Of a stretch of 64,000 nt of DNA, positions 24,490-34,250 are shown piece by piece. The stretch is from Gammaproteobacteria bacterium. Lineage in GTDB: Bacteria > Pseudomonadota > Gammaproteobacteria > JACKNK01. The notes beneath the pieces were generated by a model. It saw nothing but the letters and a program-made list of their open reading frames with translations. It did no database searches and was not told the origin of the DNA. The stretch spans positions 1-64,000 of the forward strand of contig JACKNJ010000006.1 in NCBI GenBank assembly GCA_024234895.1, read 5' to 3'. A program made the position numbers and the translations under genes. Position 1 is the stretch's first letter. Every line of letters begins with the position of its first letter.

Positions 24490-25905
24490 ATGCCCAACCG
24501 TTGCCGTTCCCGTTCCCCGTCCAACCCCAGCCGCCAACGCGGCTCGATCGCGGTCCTGTCGATCCTGTCGGCGATCCCGCTGGTACTGGCGATCGGCGGC
24601 GCGATCGATTTCGGGCGGGCGGCGATCGTCAAGGCGCGCCTGCAGACGGCACTCGATTCCGCCGGGCTCGCGGTCGGCTCTTCCGATCCGTTCCGCCCCG
24701 ATCTCCAGGACGTGCTGACGCGCTATTTCCAGGCCAACTACCGCCAGGACCAGCTCGGCAACGTGACCGGCATCGGCATGACCATCAACGAGGACACCAT
24801 CGACCTCAGCGCCAGCGCGAACGTGCAGACGGTGTTCCTCGACATCGTCGGCGTGAACACGATGACGGTCGCCGTGGAAGCCAAAATCGTGCGTGAAACC
24901 ACCGGCCTGGAGGTGGTCATGGTGCTCGACAACACCGGCTCGATGGGCAACGGCGGCAAGCTGGACGCGCTCAAGGACGCCGCCACCTCGCTGGTCAACA
25001 TCCTGTGGGGCAACCAGACCGATCCGGAACTGCTCAAGGTCGGGCTGGTCCCGTTCGCCGGCGCGGTCAATGTCGGCACCGATTTCGACGCCGACCAGCT
25101 CAATGCCTTCGACGCCTTCGCCGACCCCGGCCAGCGCACCGACTGGGGTCGCGGCGCCTGGGGCGGCTGCGTGGAGGCCCGCGCCTACCCGCAGGACACG
25201 CTCGACACCACGGTCGCGGTCGGCGGCAACTGGGATACCTTCCTGTGGCCGGACAGTTGCGCCTCCAGCGGCGAGACCGGCTGCCCGGACACCGTCCACG
25301 TCAACGTCAACAACTGGTGGTATCGCAGCAACGGCAGCTACCACGATGACACCACCTTCCCATGGACCAGCGGCCCGAATCGCGAATGCCCGCGACCACT
25401 GACCCGGCTGACCAGCAACAAGGCGGTGCTGCTTGACGAGATCAACGCGATGACCGCGACCGGCTACACCCACATCAACCTGGGCGCGGTCTGGGGCTGG
25501 CGGGTGCTGTCGCCGACCGAACCGTTCACCGAGGGCGTCGAATACGACAACGAGGAATGGCGCAAGGCCGTGATCATCCTCACCGACGGCGAGAACACCA
25601 CTCATGGCAGCGTCTACACCGGTTACGGCTACCCGTCGGAAGGCCGTCTCGATGGCACCACCGGCGGCTGGGCGAGCGAGCAGGAACTGAATCAGCGCCT
25701 GGCGGAGACCTGCGAGAACATGAAGGCGGTCGGCATCCAGGTCTACACGATCACCTTCAACCTGTGGGATCAGACCACCAAGGAGATCTTCCGGCAGTGC
25801 GCCTCCGAGCCGGAGAACTACTTCGATTCGCCGGACAACCAGTCGCTGCAAGGGGCATTTCGCGCCATCGCCAACCAGCTCAGCAATCTGCGGGTGTTCC
25901 AGTGA
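24490..25905 (+). CDS. tadG: VWA-domain TadG-like pilus protein
   Basis: A 471-residue protein with the TadE/TadG N-terminus (RQRGSIAVLSILSAIPLVLAIGGAIDFGRA, about residues 16-45) followed by a von Willebrand factor A domain. The MIDAS metal site is D147-x-T149-x-S151 (VMVLDNTGSMG), with later LTDGENTTHG. TadG-type proteins are minor components that anchor or cap the Tad pilus. Four or more cysteines (WGGCVEAR, DSCASSGETGCPD, RECPRP) suggest disulfides outside the cytoplasm. ATG 24490 has GGAG nine bases upstream. The downstream TadE genes overlap it. Confidence 0.9.
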   Translation: MPNRCRSRSPSNPSRQRGSIAVLSILSAIPLVLAIGGAIDFGRAAIVKARLQTALDSAGLAVGSSDPFRPDLQDVLTRYFQANYRQDQLGNVTGIGMTINEDTIDLSASANVQTVFLDIVGVNTMTVAVEAKIVRETTGLEVVMVLDNTGSMGNGGKLDALKDAATSLVNILWGNQTDPELLKVGLVPFAGAVNVGTDFDADQLNAFDAFADPGQRTDWGRGAWGGCVEARAYPQDTLDTTVAVGGNWDTFLWPDSCASSGETGCPDTVHVNVNNWWYRSNGSYHDDTTFPWTSGPNRECPRPLTRLTSNKAVLLDEINAMTATGYTHINLGAVWGWRVLSPTEPFTEGVEYDNEEWRKAVIILTDGENTTHGSVYTGYGYPSEGRLDGTTGGWASEQELNQRLAETCENMKAVGIQVYTITFNLWDQTTKEIFRQCASEPENYFDSPDNQSLQGAFRAIANQLSNLRVFQ

Positions 25906-26405
25906 GCCGCGCCACCACGCCGCCGTCGCGGACCCGCCAGCGGGGTTCGGCGATCATCGAGTTTCCGGTTCTGGCGATCCCGTTCCTGCTGTCGCTGTTC
26001 GCCGTACTCGAACTCGGCTACAGCCAGTTCCTGCACACCATGCTCGACATCGGCGTCGACGAGGCCGCGCGCCAGATCCGCACCGGCCAGATCCAGGCCG
26101 CGGACGATGCCCTGGGCGAGTTCCAGACCATTCTCTGCGAGCGGGTCGGCGACCTGATGCCCTGCGCGGAGCTGATCATCGATGTCGGCAACTTCACCTC
26201 CTTCGGCGGCGTGAACGCCTTTGCCGCGCCGGATATCAACGCGACCAGTTTCACCCCCGGCGGCGCCGGCGACATCGTCGTGGTGCGCGTGGTCTACCCG
26301 TGGGAATTCAACACCCCGCTGATGGCCGACGCGATGGCCGGCTGGTCCGGCATGCTCAGCTCGACGGCGGTGTTCCGCAACGAACCCTTCGAGGGGCCGA
26401 TCTGA
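25902..26405 (+). CDS. tadE: TadE-like pseudopilin 1
   Basis: A 167-residue minor pseudopilin. The N-terminal RQRGSAIIEFPVLAIPFLLSLFAVLELGY has Gly followed by SAIIEF, placing Glu at mature +5, as TadV would require. The periplasmic part contains two cysteines (TILCERVGDLMPCAEL). The start is GTG overlapping the VWA gene stop (GTGA), and the stop overlaps the next gene by one base. Confidence 0.9.
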   Translation: MSRATTPPSRTRQRGSAIIEFPVLAIPFLLSLFAVLELGYSQFLHTMLDIGVDEAARQIRTGQIQAADDALGEFQTILCERVGDLMPCAELIIDVGNFTSFGGVNAFAAPDINATSFTPGGAGDIVVVRVVYPWEFNTPLMADAMAGWSGMLSSTAVFRNEPFEGPI

Positions 26406-26932
26406 TGAAAGCGCGGATCGCCACCCACCGCCGCCAGCGCGGCGTCATGTCCATGGAAATGGGCCTGATCCTGCCGTTCGTGATCCTGCTGCTGCTCGGC
26501 ATGGTCGATCTGAGCCGGATGCATCTGGCCGGTCGCAAGGCGGTGACCGCCGCCCAGTCGGCCGCCGACCTGATCGCGCAGGAGACCACCATCGACACCC
26601 CGCGCATGGACGACATCGCGCGCGCCATCACCACCATTCTCGAACCGTTCCCGGCCGCGGCGGTCGGTTTCGACCTGATCAGCGTGGAGATGGACATGGA
26701 AGGCAATCTGTCGATCGGCTGGCGTTATTCCGGCGGCGCGATCGAGGTCGCGGAATCGTTCCCGCCGGGCGTCATGGGCCTCCCGGAACCCGGCGGCAGC
26801 GTGATCGCCTCAGTGGTCAGCTACCAGCACGCCCCGCTGTTCGGCCTGTTCGACCCGATGACCTTCTCCGAAGTCGGCATCGCCAAACCCCGTCGCGTAT
26901 CGACCATTCCGCGCCTCGACGAGCCGGGTTGA
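26405..26932 (+). CDS. TadE-like pseudopilin 2
   Basis: A 175-residue minor pseudopilin related in layout to the preceding gene. It has RQRGVMSMEMGLILPFVILLLLGMVDLSRM, where Gly is followed by VMSME with Glu at +5, then a periplasmic domain without cysteines. The start ATG overlaps the upstream stop. It ends the Tad locus as seen here; no tadD-type TPR gene follows. Confidence 0.88.
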   Translation: MKARIATHRRQRGVMSMEMGLILPFVILLLLGMVDLSRMHLAGRKAVTAAQSAADLIAQETTIDTPRMDDIARAITTILEPFPAAAVGFDLISVEMDMEGNLSIGWRYSGGAIEVAESFPPGVMGLPEPGGSVIASVVSYQHAPLFGLFDPMTFSEVGIAKPRRVSTIPRLDEPG

Positions 26933-27011
26933 CGCACCCGCCAACGCCGCGGGTCAGACGGCGCACTCGCGGGTAGACTGGCGGCTTTCCCTCGCTGGGC
27001 GGTGCGACCGT

Positions 27012-27776
27012 TTGGACGCTTTCGGCATAGATGTGATCGTTCTGCTGGTCGGCGTTGCCTTCGTCGCCGGCCTGATCGACGCGATCGCCGGTGGGGGTGG
27101 CCTGCTGGTGCTGCCGGCCCTGCTGTCCGCCGGCCTGCCGCCGACGGCGGCGCTGGCGACCAACAAACTTCAGGGCGTGTTCGGCACCGCGACCTCGACG
27201 CTGAATTTCGCGCACAAGGGCGCGCTCCGGTTCCGCGATGTCGGGCTGGCGGTGTTCTGGACCTTCATCGGGTCGGCAAGCGGCACGTTCATCGTCGCCC
27301 GCGTCGGCGACACCCGCCTGTCCGCGCTGCTCCCGCTGCTGCTGATCGCCTTCGCGCTGTATTTCCTGCTTTCGCCCCGGGTCGGCGATGTGGAACGCGC
27401 GCGCCGGCTGGGAGAGCGCGCATTCGCCTTCGTGATCGGCTTCGGCATCGGTTTCTACGACGGCTTCTTCGGGCCAGGCACCGGCGCGTTCTTCGCACTG
27501 GCCTACGTTGCCCTCGCCGGCTTCACGCTGACCCGGGCCACGGCGCACGCCAAGGCGCTCAACTTCACCAGCAACCTGGCCTCGATGCTGGCCTTCGCGC
27601 TCGGCGGCCACATCATCTGGTCGCTGGGCCTGACCATGGCCGTAGGCCAGATCGCGGGCGGCTGGCTGGGCAGCCATCTGGTGCTGCGGCACGGCACGCG
27701 CCTGGTTCGCCCGGCCCTGGTGACGGTCTCGCTGCTGCTGAGTGCGCGCCTGCTCTGGCAGCAATTCTCTATCTGA
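27012..27776 (+). CDS. TSUP-family membrane permease (TauE/SafE, UPF0721)
   Basis: A 254-residue integral-membrane protein with about eight hydrophobic segments in two homologous halves. GGGGLLVLPALLSAGLPPTAALATNKLQGVFGT and the second-half GPGTGAFFALAYVALAGFTLTRATAHAKALNFTSN are the TSUP signatures, matching YfcA-like proteins. Such permeases move sulfite, sulfoacetate, taurine-like anions or other small organic anions; substrate unassigned. The start is TTG 27012, since no in-frame ATG precedes the first helix. Confidence 0.9.
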   Translation: MDAFGIDVIVLLVGVAFVAGLIDAIAGGGGLLVLPALLSAGLPPTAALATNKLQGVFGTATSTLNFAHKGALRFRDVGLAVFWTFIGSASGTFIVARVGDTRLSALLPLLLIAFALYFLLSPRVGDVERARRLGERAFAFVIGFGIGFYDGFFGPGTGAFFALAYVALAGFTLTRATAHAKALNFTSNLASMLAFALGGHIIWSLGLTMAVGQIAGGWLGSHLVLRHGTRLVRPALVTVSLLLSARLLWQQFSI

Positions 27777-27843
27777 TCCGTTCTTATCATCAGGAATCGG
27801 GTTTTGCCCTTGTCCTGACGCTTCCGCCATACTCGGTCGCCTC

Positions 27844-28779
<936 letters not shown>

Positions 28780-28797
28780 CCGCTCGACACAGCGCCG

Positions 28798-29754
28798 ATG
28801 AGCCTCATCACCTGGCTGAAACAGTTCCAGGTTCCTCGCCGCAACCGCGTCGACGGCGGCGAACTGACGCTCCACTACCGACGCATCTACATCCTGCCGA
28901 CCGGCAATGGCGTGAGTTTCGGCGTGGTGCTGCTGGTCATGCTGATCGGCTCGATGAACTACAACCTCAGCCTCGGTTATCTGCTGACCTTCCTGCTCGG
29001 CGGCATGGCGACCGCGTCGATCCTGCACACCTTCCGCAATCTTCTCGGCCTGCGCTTGCGGACGGGACGCACCTCCCCGGATTTCGCCGGCGGCACGCTC
29101 GAATACACCCTGCTGCTCGAATCCGGTGACGAGCGCGGTCGCTGGGCGATCGAGCTGACGCCGGAAGACCGGGACTCGGCGCCGACGATCATTGACGTCG
29201 GCGCGCACGGCAGCAACGAGGCCGTGCTGTCGGTAGCTGCACATCGACGCGGCATGCAGCCGCTCGGCAAGGTGACCGTCTCGACCCGCTACCCGCTGGG
29301 GCTGTTCCGCGCTTGGAGCCCGATCGAATTCGCACAGACCTGCCCGGTCTGGCCTCGCCCGGCCATGGGCGCGATGTCCGCGCCAATGACGACCAGCACC
29401 GAGGGCGGCGGCATGAGCCTGGACAGCAACGCCGGTCATGAGGATTTCAGCGGTCTGCGCCAGTATCACAGCGGAGACTCGCTGCGCCACGTGGCCTGGA
29501 AGGCTGTCGCGCGCGAACAAGGCCTGCTGACCAAGCAGTTCACCGGCCAGGGCGACGAAAGCGTCTGGTTCGATTGGGCGCAACTCGACGGGCTGGGGGC
29601 GGAAGAGCGCCTCGCGATCCTGAGCCGATGGATCATCGACGCCGACCGCGCGGACCGGGAGTACGGCCTGCGCCTGCCGGGTGCCGAGATTCCCCCCAAC
29701 GTCGGCTCCGCCCATCGGGTCGCCTGCCTGAACGCACTCGCCCGGTACGGATGA
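28798..29754 (+). CDS. DUF58-domain membrane protein
   Basis: A 318-residue protein with two N-terminal TM helices (about 35-55 and 58-78; VSFGVVLLVMLIGSMNYN, LGYLLTFLLGGMATASIL) and the DUF58 core (DFSGLRQYHSGDSLRHVAWKAVAREQGLLTKQF). DUF58 proteins pair with MoxR ATPases and are often found beside a transglutaminase-like membrane protein; none is here. The function of the pair is not defined. Confidence 0.93.
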   Translation: MSLITWLKQFQVPRRNRVDGGELTLHYRRIYILPTGNGVSFGVVLLVMLIGSMNYNLSLGYLLTFLLGGMATASILHTFRNLLGLRLRTGRTSPDFAGGTLEYTLLLESGDERGRWAIELTPEDRDSAPTIIDVGAHGSNEAVLSVAAHRRGMQPLGKVTVSTRYPLGLFRAWSPIEFAQTCPVWPRPAMGAMSAPMTTSTEGGGMSLDSNAGHEDFSGLRQYHSGDSLRHVAWKAVAREQGLLTKQFTGQGDESVWFDWAQLDGLGAEERLAILSRWIIDADRADREYGLRLPGAEIPPNVGSAHRVACLNALARYG

Positions 29755-29807
29755 GGCGCGGACGTGCAACGAATCATTGAGGTGGGTCAAACGAATGGTT
29801 CGTACGC

Positions 29808-29836
29808 TTTTGCGTGGCCCCCAAGCTGCGTAGAAT
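29808..29836 (+). promoter_or_regulatory. possible promoter of the cytochrome lipoprotein gene
   Basis: TTTTGC (29808-29813), 17 bp spacer, TAGAAT (29831-29836). The -10 is good and the -35 weak; the gene starts 50 bp downstream. Confidence 0.45.
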
Positions 29837-29885
29837 ATCGCGGTTTTCTGATAAACCATCTCCATCTGAACCCAGAGGTCAGCCA

Positions 29886-30272
29886 ATGAAATTCCGGACC
29901 CCCGCCCTCGCCTTCGTGGCCACGCTTCCCGTCCTGCTTGCCGGTTGCGGCGGCAACGAGACCAAGGAGATGAGCTTCAAGGCCGACGTCCAGCCGATCC
30001 TGGAGAACCACTGCTACAAGTGTCACACCAACGATGGCCCGGGCCAGAAGATCAGCGGCCTGAACATGGGCAGCTACGAAAGCCTGATGAAAGGCACCAA
30101 GTACGGCTCCGTGATCAAGGAAGGCGACAGCTTCACCAGCGCGATGGTCATGCTGCTGGAAGGTCGCGCCGATCCGCGTCTGAAGATGCCGCACGGCAAC
30201 GAGGAACCGCTGAGCCAGGCGCAGATCGACACCATCAAGGCCTGGATCGATCAGGGCGCGAAGAACAACTGA
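29886..30272 (+). CDS. c-type cytochrome-domain lipoprotein
   Basis: A 128-residue exported protein with lipobox LAGC (18-21) and a haem-binding CYKCH at 43-47 (CxxCH) in VQPILENHCYKCHTNDGPG, the planctomycete-type cytochrome C domain. A possible axial Met lies in LKMPHGNEEPLS. It should be a lipid-anchored, single-haem protein on the periplasmic face; redox partners are not visible. RBS AGAGGT lies nine bases before ATG. A TAGAAT -10 at 29831-29836 may be its promoter and a strong terminator follows at 30301, so it is monocistronic. Confidence 0.9.
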   Translation: MKFRTPALAFVATLPVLLAGCGGNETKEMSFKADVQPILENHCYKCHTNDGPGQKISGLNMGSYESLMKGTKYGSVIKEGDSFTSAMVMLLEGRADPRLKMPHGNEEPLSQAQIDTIKAWIDQGAKNN

Positions 30273-30300
30273 GCGAACCCGCCGCTCGCATCATGAGAAG

Positions 30301-30325
30301 CCCCCGGCCCAGACCGGGGGTTTTT
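30301..30325 (+). terminator. intrinsic terminator
   Basis: CCCCCGG, loop CCCAGA, CCGGGGG then TTTTT: seven-bp all-GC stem 28 bp after the cytochrome lipoprotein stop. Confidence 0.92.
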
Positions 30326-30491
30326 CGTTTCCGGGGAAGAATCCGCCCGCATGGCGTTCCGATCGCGAATGCCCGCGCTGCATTCGCGCGGATCGACGGT
30401 GACATGTGTCCTTGGGGGCCGGGCGCCCTTTCGGTGTGCCGCGAAACCGGAACACCTGTGCAGCCCTTCGGCAGACTGCGACCGCCGGCCG

Positions 30492-31187
30492 TCAGGCCTC
30501 GACGATCTGCCCGTCGCGCAGCGTCAACACCCGGTCCAGGCGCGCGGCCAGCGCCAGATCGTGCGTCACCACGACCAGACTGGTGCCGCGCTCGCGGTTC
30601 ATGCCGAGCATGAGCTCGAACACGCTCTCCGCCGTGCGACTGTCGAGGTTGCCGGTCGGCTCATCGGCGAGCACACAGGCCGGTTCGGTGATCAATGCCC
30701 GCGCGACGGCAGCCCGCTGACGTTCGCCACCGGACAGTTCGCCGGGCTTGTGCATCGTGCGCTGACCAAGACCCACCCGGTCGAGCAACGCTTCCGCCTG
30801 TTCGCGCGCCCTGGCCACGGCCACGCCACCGATGAGCAACGGCATCGCGACGTTCTCCAGCGCGGTGAACTCGGGCAGCAGGTGGTGAAACTGATACACG
30901 AAACCCAGGGCCCGATTACGCAGATCGCCACGCGCCTTGTCGGACAGCTTCGCCATGTCCTGACCGGTGACCTCGATACTCCCCTCGGTCGGCGAATCCA
31001 GCCCGCCGAGCAGATGCAGCAAGGTGCTCTTGCCGGCGCCGGAACTGCCGACGATGGCGACGCTCTCACCCGCCGCGACGCTCATGTCCACGCCCCGCAG
31101 CACGGCCACATCCAACGCCCCCTGCTGGAAGCGCTTGCCCAGGCCGCAGGCCTTGAGCACGTTCGGGCGCATCGCTTCGTCGCTCAT
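30492..31187 (-). CDS. lolD: lipoprotein-releasing ABC transporter ATPase
   Basis: LolD is the ATPase of LolCDE, which extracts outer-membrane lipoproteins from the inner membrane and hands them to LolA. The 231-residue protein has Walker A GSSGAGKST, the ABC signature LSGGERQR, Walker B ACVLADEPTGNLDS, and the H-loop VVVTHD. The start ATG overlaps the lolC/E stop (ATGA), so they are coupled. Confidence 0.95.
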   Translation of the reverse strand: MSDEAMRPNVLKACGLGKRFQQGALDVAVLRGVDMSVAAGESVAIVGSSGAGKSTLLHLLGGLDSPTEGSIEVTGQDMAKLSDKARGDLRNRALGFVYQFHHLLPEFTALENVAMPLLIGGVAVARAREQAEALLDRVGLGQRTMHKPGELSGGERQRAAVARALITEPACVLADEPTGNLDSRTAESVFELMLGMNRERGTSLVVVTHDLALAARLDRVLTLRDGQIVEA

Positions 31188-32431
31188 TCGTAGCGCAGGG
31201 CCTCCGCCGGCTGGGTGCGTGACGCGCGCCACGCGGGGTACAGCGTCGCCAGCAGCGACAGGGCCAGCGACATGCCGCAGATCCACAGCACGTCGGCGAC
31301 ATGCAGCTCGGACGGCAGATCGGAGATGTAATACACGTCCGGCGGCATGAACTGCACGCCGAAGGCCTGCTCGATCGCCGGCACGATGGTCTCCACATTC
31401 AGCGCCAGCGCGACGCCACCGATCAGGCCGAGCAAGGTGCCGATCACCCCGATCACCGTGCCCTGCACCATGAACACGGCCATCACCCGTCTCGGTGCGA
31501 GGCCGAGCGTGCGCAGGATGGCGATGTCGGATTGCTTGTCGGTGACCACCATGACCAGCGTCGAGACGATGTTGAAGGCGGCGACCGCGACGATCAGCAT
31601 CAGGATCACGAACATCACCGTCTTTTCGGTACGGATCGCGCGGAAGAAGTTCGCGTGCTTGCGCGTCCAGTCGGTCACGTAATAGGTGTCCGGCAGACCG
31701 CGCGCGGCCTCGCGCACCACCCACGGCGCGCGGAACATGTCGGTCATCTTCAGGCGCACACCGCTGACCTCGTCACCCATGCGATACAGGGTGGCGGCAT
31801 CGTCCAGGTGGATCAGCGCCATACCGCTGTCGTACTCGTACATGCCGACCTCGAACAGGCCGACCACGGTGAAGCGCTTGAAGCGCGGCGCCACGCCGAC
31901 CGGCGTCGACGCCAGCTGCGGCGCGACCAGGGTGACCTTGCTGCCGATGTACGCGTTCAGCTTGGCGGCCAGTTCGACCCCGAGCACGATGTTGAACTCG
32001 CCGGGGCGCAGATCGGTCAGACGACCGTCCTTCATGTCATCGAGGATGTCCGAGACCTTGGGCTCCTCGTCCGGCAGCACACCACGCACCAGGATGCCGG
32101 ACACCTGCTTGCCCAGCGACAACATGCCCTGACGCTCGATGAATGGCGCGGCGCCGATGATCTCCGGGTGATCCGAAATCATCTCCTGCGCGAAACGCCA
32201 GTCCCGCAGGCCGCCGGTGACGCCGTTGATCGTGGCGTGCGCGGCCATGCTCAGGATGCGGGTGCGCAATTCGGTCTGAAATCCGTTCATGACCGACAGC
32301 ACCGTGATCAACGCGGTGACGCCCAGCGCAATCCCGATCATCGACGTTCCCGATATGAACGAGATGAAATGATTGCGCCGTTTCGCGCCGGTGTAGCGCA
32401 GGCCGATGAACAGAGCGAGCGGTCGAAACAT
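31184..32431 (-). CDS. lolC: lipoprotein-releasing ABC transporter permease (LolC/E)
   Basis: A 415-residue LolC/E family permease with the signature N-terminus MFRPLALFIGLRYTGAKRRNHFISFISGTSMIGIALGVTALI, a large periplasmic domain, and three C-terminal TM helices. Only one such permease precedes lolD, so this locus has lolC-lolD with the single permease perhaps acting as homodimer (LolF type) or a lolE elsewhere. ATG 32431 is chosen over upstream codons because it matches the family start. Confidence 0.93.
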   Translation of the reverse strand: MFRPLALFIGLRYTGAKRRNHFISFISGTSMIGIALGVTALITVLSVMNGFQTELRTRILSMAAHATINGVTGGLRDWRFAQEMISDHPEIIGAAPFIERQGMLSLGKQVSGILVRGVLPDEEPKVSDILDDMKDGRLTDLRPGEFNIVLGVELAAKLNAYIGSKVTLVAPQLASTPVGVAPRFKRFTVVGLFEVGMYEYDSGMALIHLDDAATLYRMGDEVSGVRLKMTDMFRAPWVVREAARGLPDTYYVTDWTRKHANFFRAIRTEKTVMFVILMLIVAVAAFNIVSTLVMVVTDKQSDIAILRTLGLAPRRVMAVFMVQGTVIGVIGTLLGLIGGVALALNVETIVPAIEQAFGVQFMPPDVYYISDLPSELHVADVLWICGMSLALSLLATLYPAWRASRTQPAEALRYE

Positions 32432-32660
32432 CGCGCGATTAGACCACAGCGCGCGGACACCCTCCACGGTCCGCACAGAAACCTACCGATTATTTTCAGG
32501 AATCTTCTTCAACAGCTTGTTTTAACGAAGAAAGAAAGATCGGAAATGTCCAATCCAAGGTCCCGCTGCCGGCATCAATAATCCTTGTTCCAAAGCCCTT
32601 GTCGACGCTTCGCAAAGACGCGATGCTCCCACTCACTCCTCCACCAATCTGTTCTGAATC

Positions 32661-32954
32661 ATGGAAAACATCGACCTGCTTGAACGTCTCAACCACCAGA
32701 TCGAACGCCTCATCAACGAACTTGCCGGAGCCCGGGCCGAAAACACCCGCCTGGCCGAAGAACTGCTCGACTGCCGCGCCGAATCCGACGCCCGTGCCGC
32801 CGAACTCGCGAGCCAGCAGGAAAACCTGAGTCTGCAGGCGGTCGAGATCGAGGACATGCTTGATCGCATCAATGGCGTACTCGACCGGGAAGCCGCCGCG
32901 CGCAATGACGGCCAGATGGATATCGTCGAGACAATCGCTGAAACCTCGAACTGA
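32661..32954 (+). CDS. small coiled-coil protein (97 aa)
   Basis: A 97-residue, strongly acidic protein predicted to be almost entirely alpha-helical. Heptads of Leu/Ile (IDLLERLNHQIERLINELAGARAENTRLAEELLDCRAE, then LASQQENLSLQAVEIEDMLDRINGVLDRE) indicate a coiled coil. It has the look of small cell-division or chromosome-associated coiled coils such as ZapB-like proteins, but the sequence does not identify it. It is convergent with an H-NS-like gene and shares its terminator. Confidence 0.75.
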   Translation: MENIDLLERLNHQIERLINELAGARAENTRLAEELLDCRAESDARAAELASQQENLSLQAVEIEDMLDRINGVLDREAAARNDGQMDIVETIAETSN

Positions 32955-32982
32955 CGCACCCCGGAGCACGGACCTCCAAACG

Positions 32983-33012
32983 AAAAAAGGCCAGCAATCG
33001 CTGGCCTTTTTT
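32983..33012. terminator. bidirectional terminator
   Basis: AAAAAAGGCCAGC, loop AATC, GCTGGCCTTTTTT: 13-bp stem between the coiled-coil gene (+) and the H-NS-like gene (-). Confidence 0.93.
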
Positions 33013-33030
33013 CTTGCATCCTGTGTTCCG

Positions 33031-33339
33031 TCAACCGACCGACAGGTCTTCGATCTTGCCGCCCTTTTCCAGGTGAGCAGTGACCCACTTCGGCTTGCGT
33101 CCGCGCCCGCTCCAGGTTAGGGAACCATCGGCGGAACGGTATTTCACCTTGGCCGCACCCGGGCTCGCACGGGTGTCCAGATCGGCTGCGGTCAAATCGG
33201 CCTTGGCCATCAGATCGCGAATCTGCGATTTGATCTCGTTGCGGTACTCACGCTGTTTCCCGCGAATGCGCGCTTCTACATCTTTTTGCAGTTCCAGCAG
33301 ACCATCAAGGTCCAGCTTGTCCAGATTGATCGTCGACAT
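33031..33339 (-). CDS. H-NS family nucleoid protein
   Basis: A 102-residue H-NS-family protein, a nucleoid-structuring repressor of AT-rich DNA. The N-terminal half (LDKLDLDGLLELQKDVEARIRGKQREYRNEIKSQI) is a coiled-coil oligomerisation domain, and the C-terminal DNA-binding loop is YRSADGSLTWSGRGRKPKWV, the Gly-Arg-Gly-x-x-Pro hook form of the family. The adjacent upstream DNA (33340-33805) is AT-richer than the rest of the window, which suits autoregulation. Confidence 0.95.
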   Translation of the reverse strand: MSTINLDKLDLDGLLELQKDVEARIRGKQREYRNEIKSQIRDLMAKADLTAADLDTRASPGAAKVKYRSADGSLTWSGRGRKPKWVTAHLEKGGKIEDLSVG

Positions 33340-33805
33340 TGAACAGTTATCTCATTCGCCAGTTAAGGAAAACGGATTATAGGCGTGTTATTCAATTCTG
33401 CGCGACTCCGCTTCAAATACCCGTCACCGGCCAATTAACTCCGATTGAGTTCAGCGAACTGCGATTTTGTCAGCGCCAATCGAATTCCCGTTCGCTCTCC
33501 CCATTTCCCATGATGATCCGGGCCATATCGATAAGCCGCTCCGTCCATTCAGTCCTGAGCCCTGTCTGAACAGATCATCAAAGTCAGTGGTTTGAAATCC
33601 GCCACACCCATCAATTGCAACAGATCGTTTGGCGGACCACTCGTGCACGGAATCCGGATATGTGGAAAGCAGAAGCCCCACGAGTTCAAATCGTGCAAAT
33701 CGCACGAATAAGCCCGATTGCAGACAAACCTGAACACCGGAATGCGGGGAGCGCGGGGCAGCGGGCGCCATTCAGATCAACGGGTGGTTGATCACCGCAG
33801 CAAAG
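33340..33805. other. AT-richer intergenic stretch, no gene supported
   Basis: About 465 bp between the H-NS-like gene and the tRNA terminator. It is visibly AT-richer than its neighbours. Short reading frames exist on both strands but have Ser/Arg-rich, unlikely products and no ribosome sites. A hairpin TCGTGC-AAATC-GCACGA lies at 33691-33707. It could hold the H-NS promoter and silencing region or the remains of inserted DNA next to the tRNA. Confidence 0.5.
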
Positions 33806-33828
33806 AAAAAGGCCGGCAAAAGCCGGCC
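33806..33828 (-). terminator. terminator of tRNA-Val
   Basis: On the minus strand GGCCGGC-TTTT-GCCGGCC followed by five T, 18 bp after the tRNA 3' end. Confidence 0.9.
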
Positions 33829-33845
33829 TTTATTTTGAAACGAAT

Positions 33846-33920
33846 TGGTGGGCGATGCTGGGATTGAACCAGCGACCCCTGCCGTGTGAAGGCAGTGCTC
33901 TCCCGCTGAGCTAATCGCCC
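33846..33920 (-). tRNA. tRNA-Val (anticodon CAC)
   Basis: Minus strand: acceptor GGGCGAT pairs with ATCGCCC and ends ACCA encoded. The D-arm contains TTAGCTCAGCGGGAGAGC, the anticodon stem CTGCC-TTCACAC-GGCAG gives anticodon CAC (reads GUG, Val), and the T-arm is GTCGCTGGTTCAATCCCAGC. Promoter and terminator are both recognisable, so it is a single-gene transcript. Confidence 0.97.
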
Positions 33921-33940
33921 GGGAACTACGAAGGGCGCGT

Positions 33941-33969
33941 AGTGTAGGTGGGCTGGCGAACAGCGTCAA
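33941..33969 (-). promoter_or_regulatory. promoter of tRNA-Val
   Basis: TTGACG (33969-33964), 17-bp spacer, TACACT (33946-33941), then a GC-rich discriminator ACGCGCCC before the tRNA. This is a strong stable-RNA-type promoter. Confidence 0.8.
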
Positions 33970-34250
33970 CGGAGGTGGAACACCGCGAACGCTCATTCCA
34001 CCCGGCGCCATTCTGCGGCGATGAGCAGGCTCAATCCCGCCGTGACCATCATCAATGATGGAAGCACCCGGAGTGGCGTCTCGGTGTACCGCAGTTGCAG
34101 TACAAAGACGCGGCGCCAGCGAAGCGAGGGACGGCCCCGATCGTCAATCTGTTCGTCCTTCTTGTATTCCGTACATCAACGAACACGAGATGACGGGTAT
34201 CCCAAAGGCGGCTTCGGGTATATTCCGGCGCTCGATTTACGGAGCCCGCC
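33970..34250. other. intergenic region upstream of sirB2
   Basis: Roughly 280 bp with no supported gene. It contains the hairpin CCATCAT-CA-ATGATGG (34046-34061) and a TATATT (34219-34224) that may be the -10 of the sirB2 promoter. Nothing else is recognised. Confidence 0.5.

Noticed and set aside
33451..33771. A 106-codon frame in the AT-richer gap next to tRNA-Val.
   Set aside because: Weak composition, no ribosome site, overlaps other random frames on both strands; no family features.
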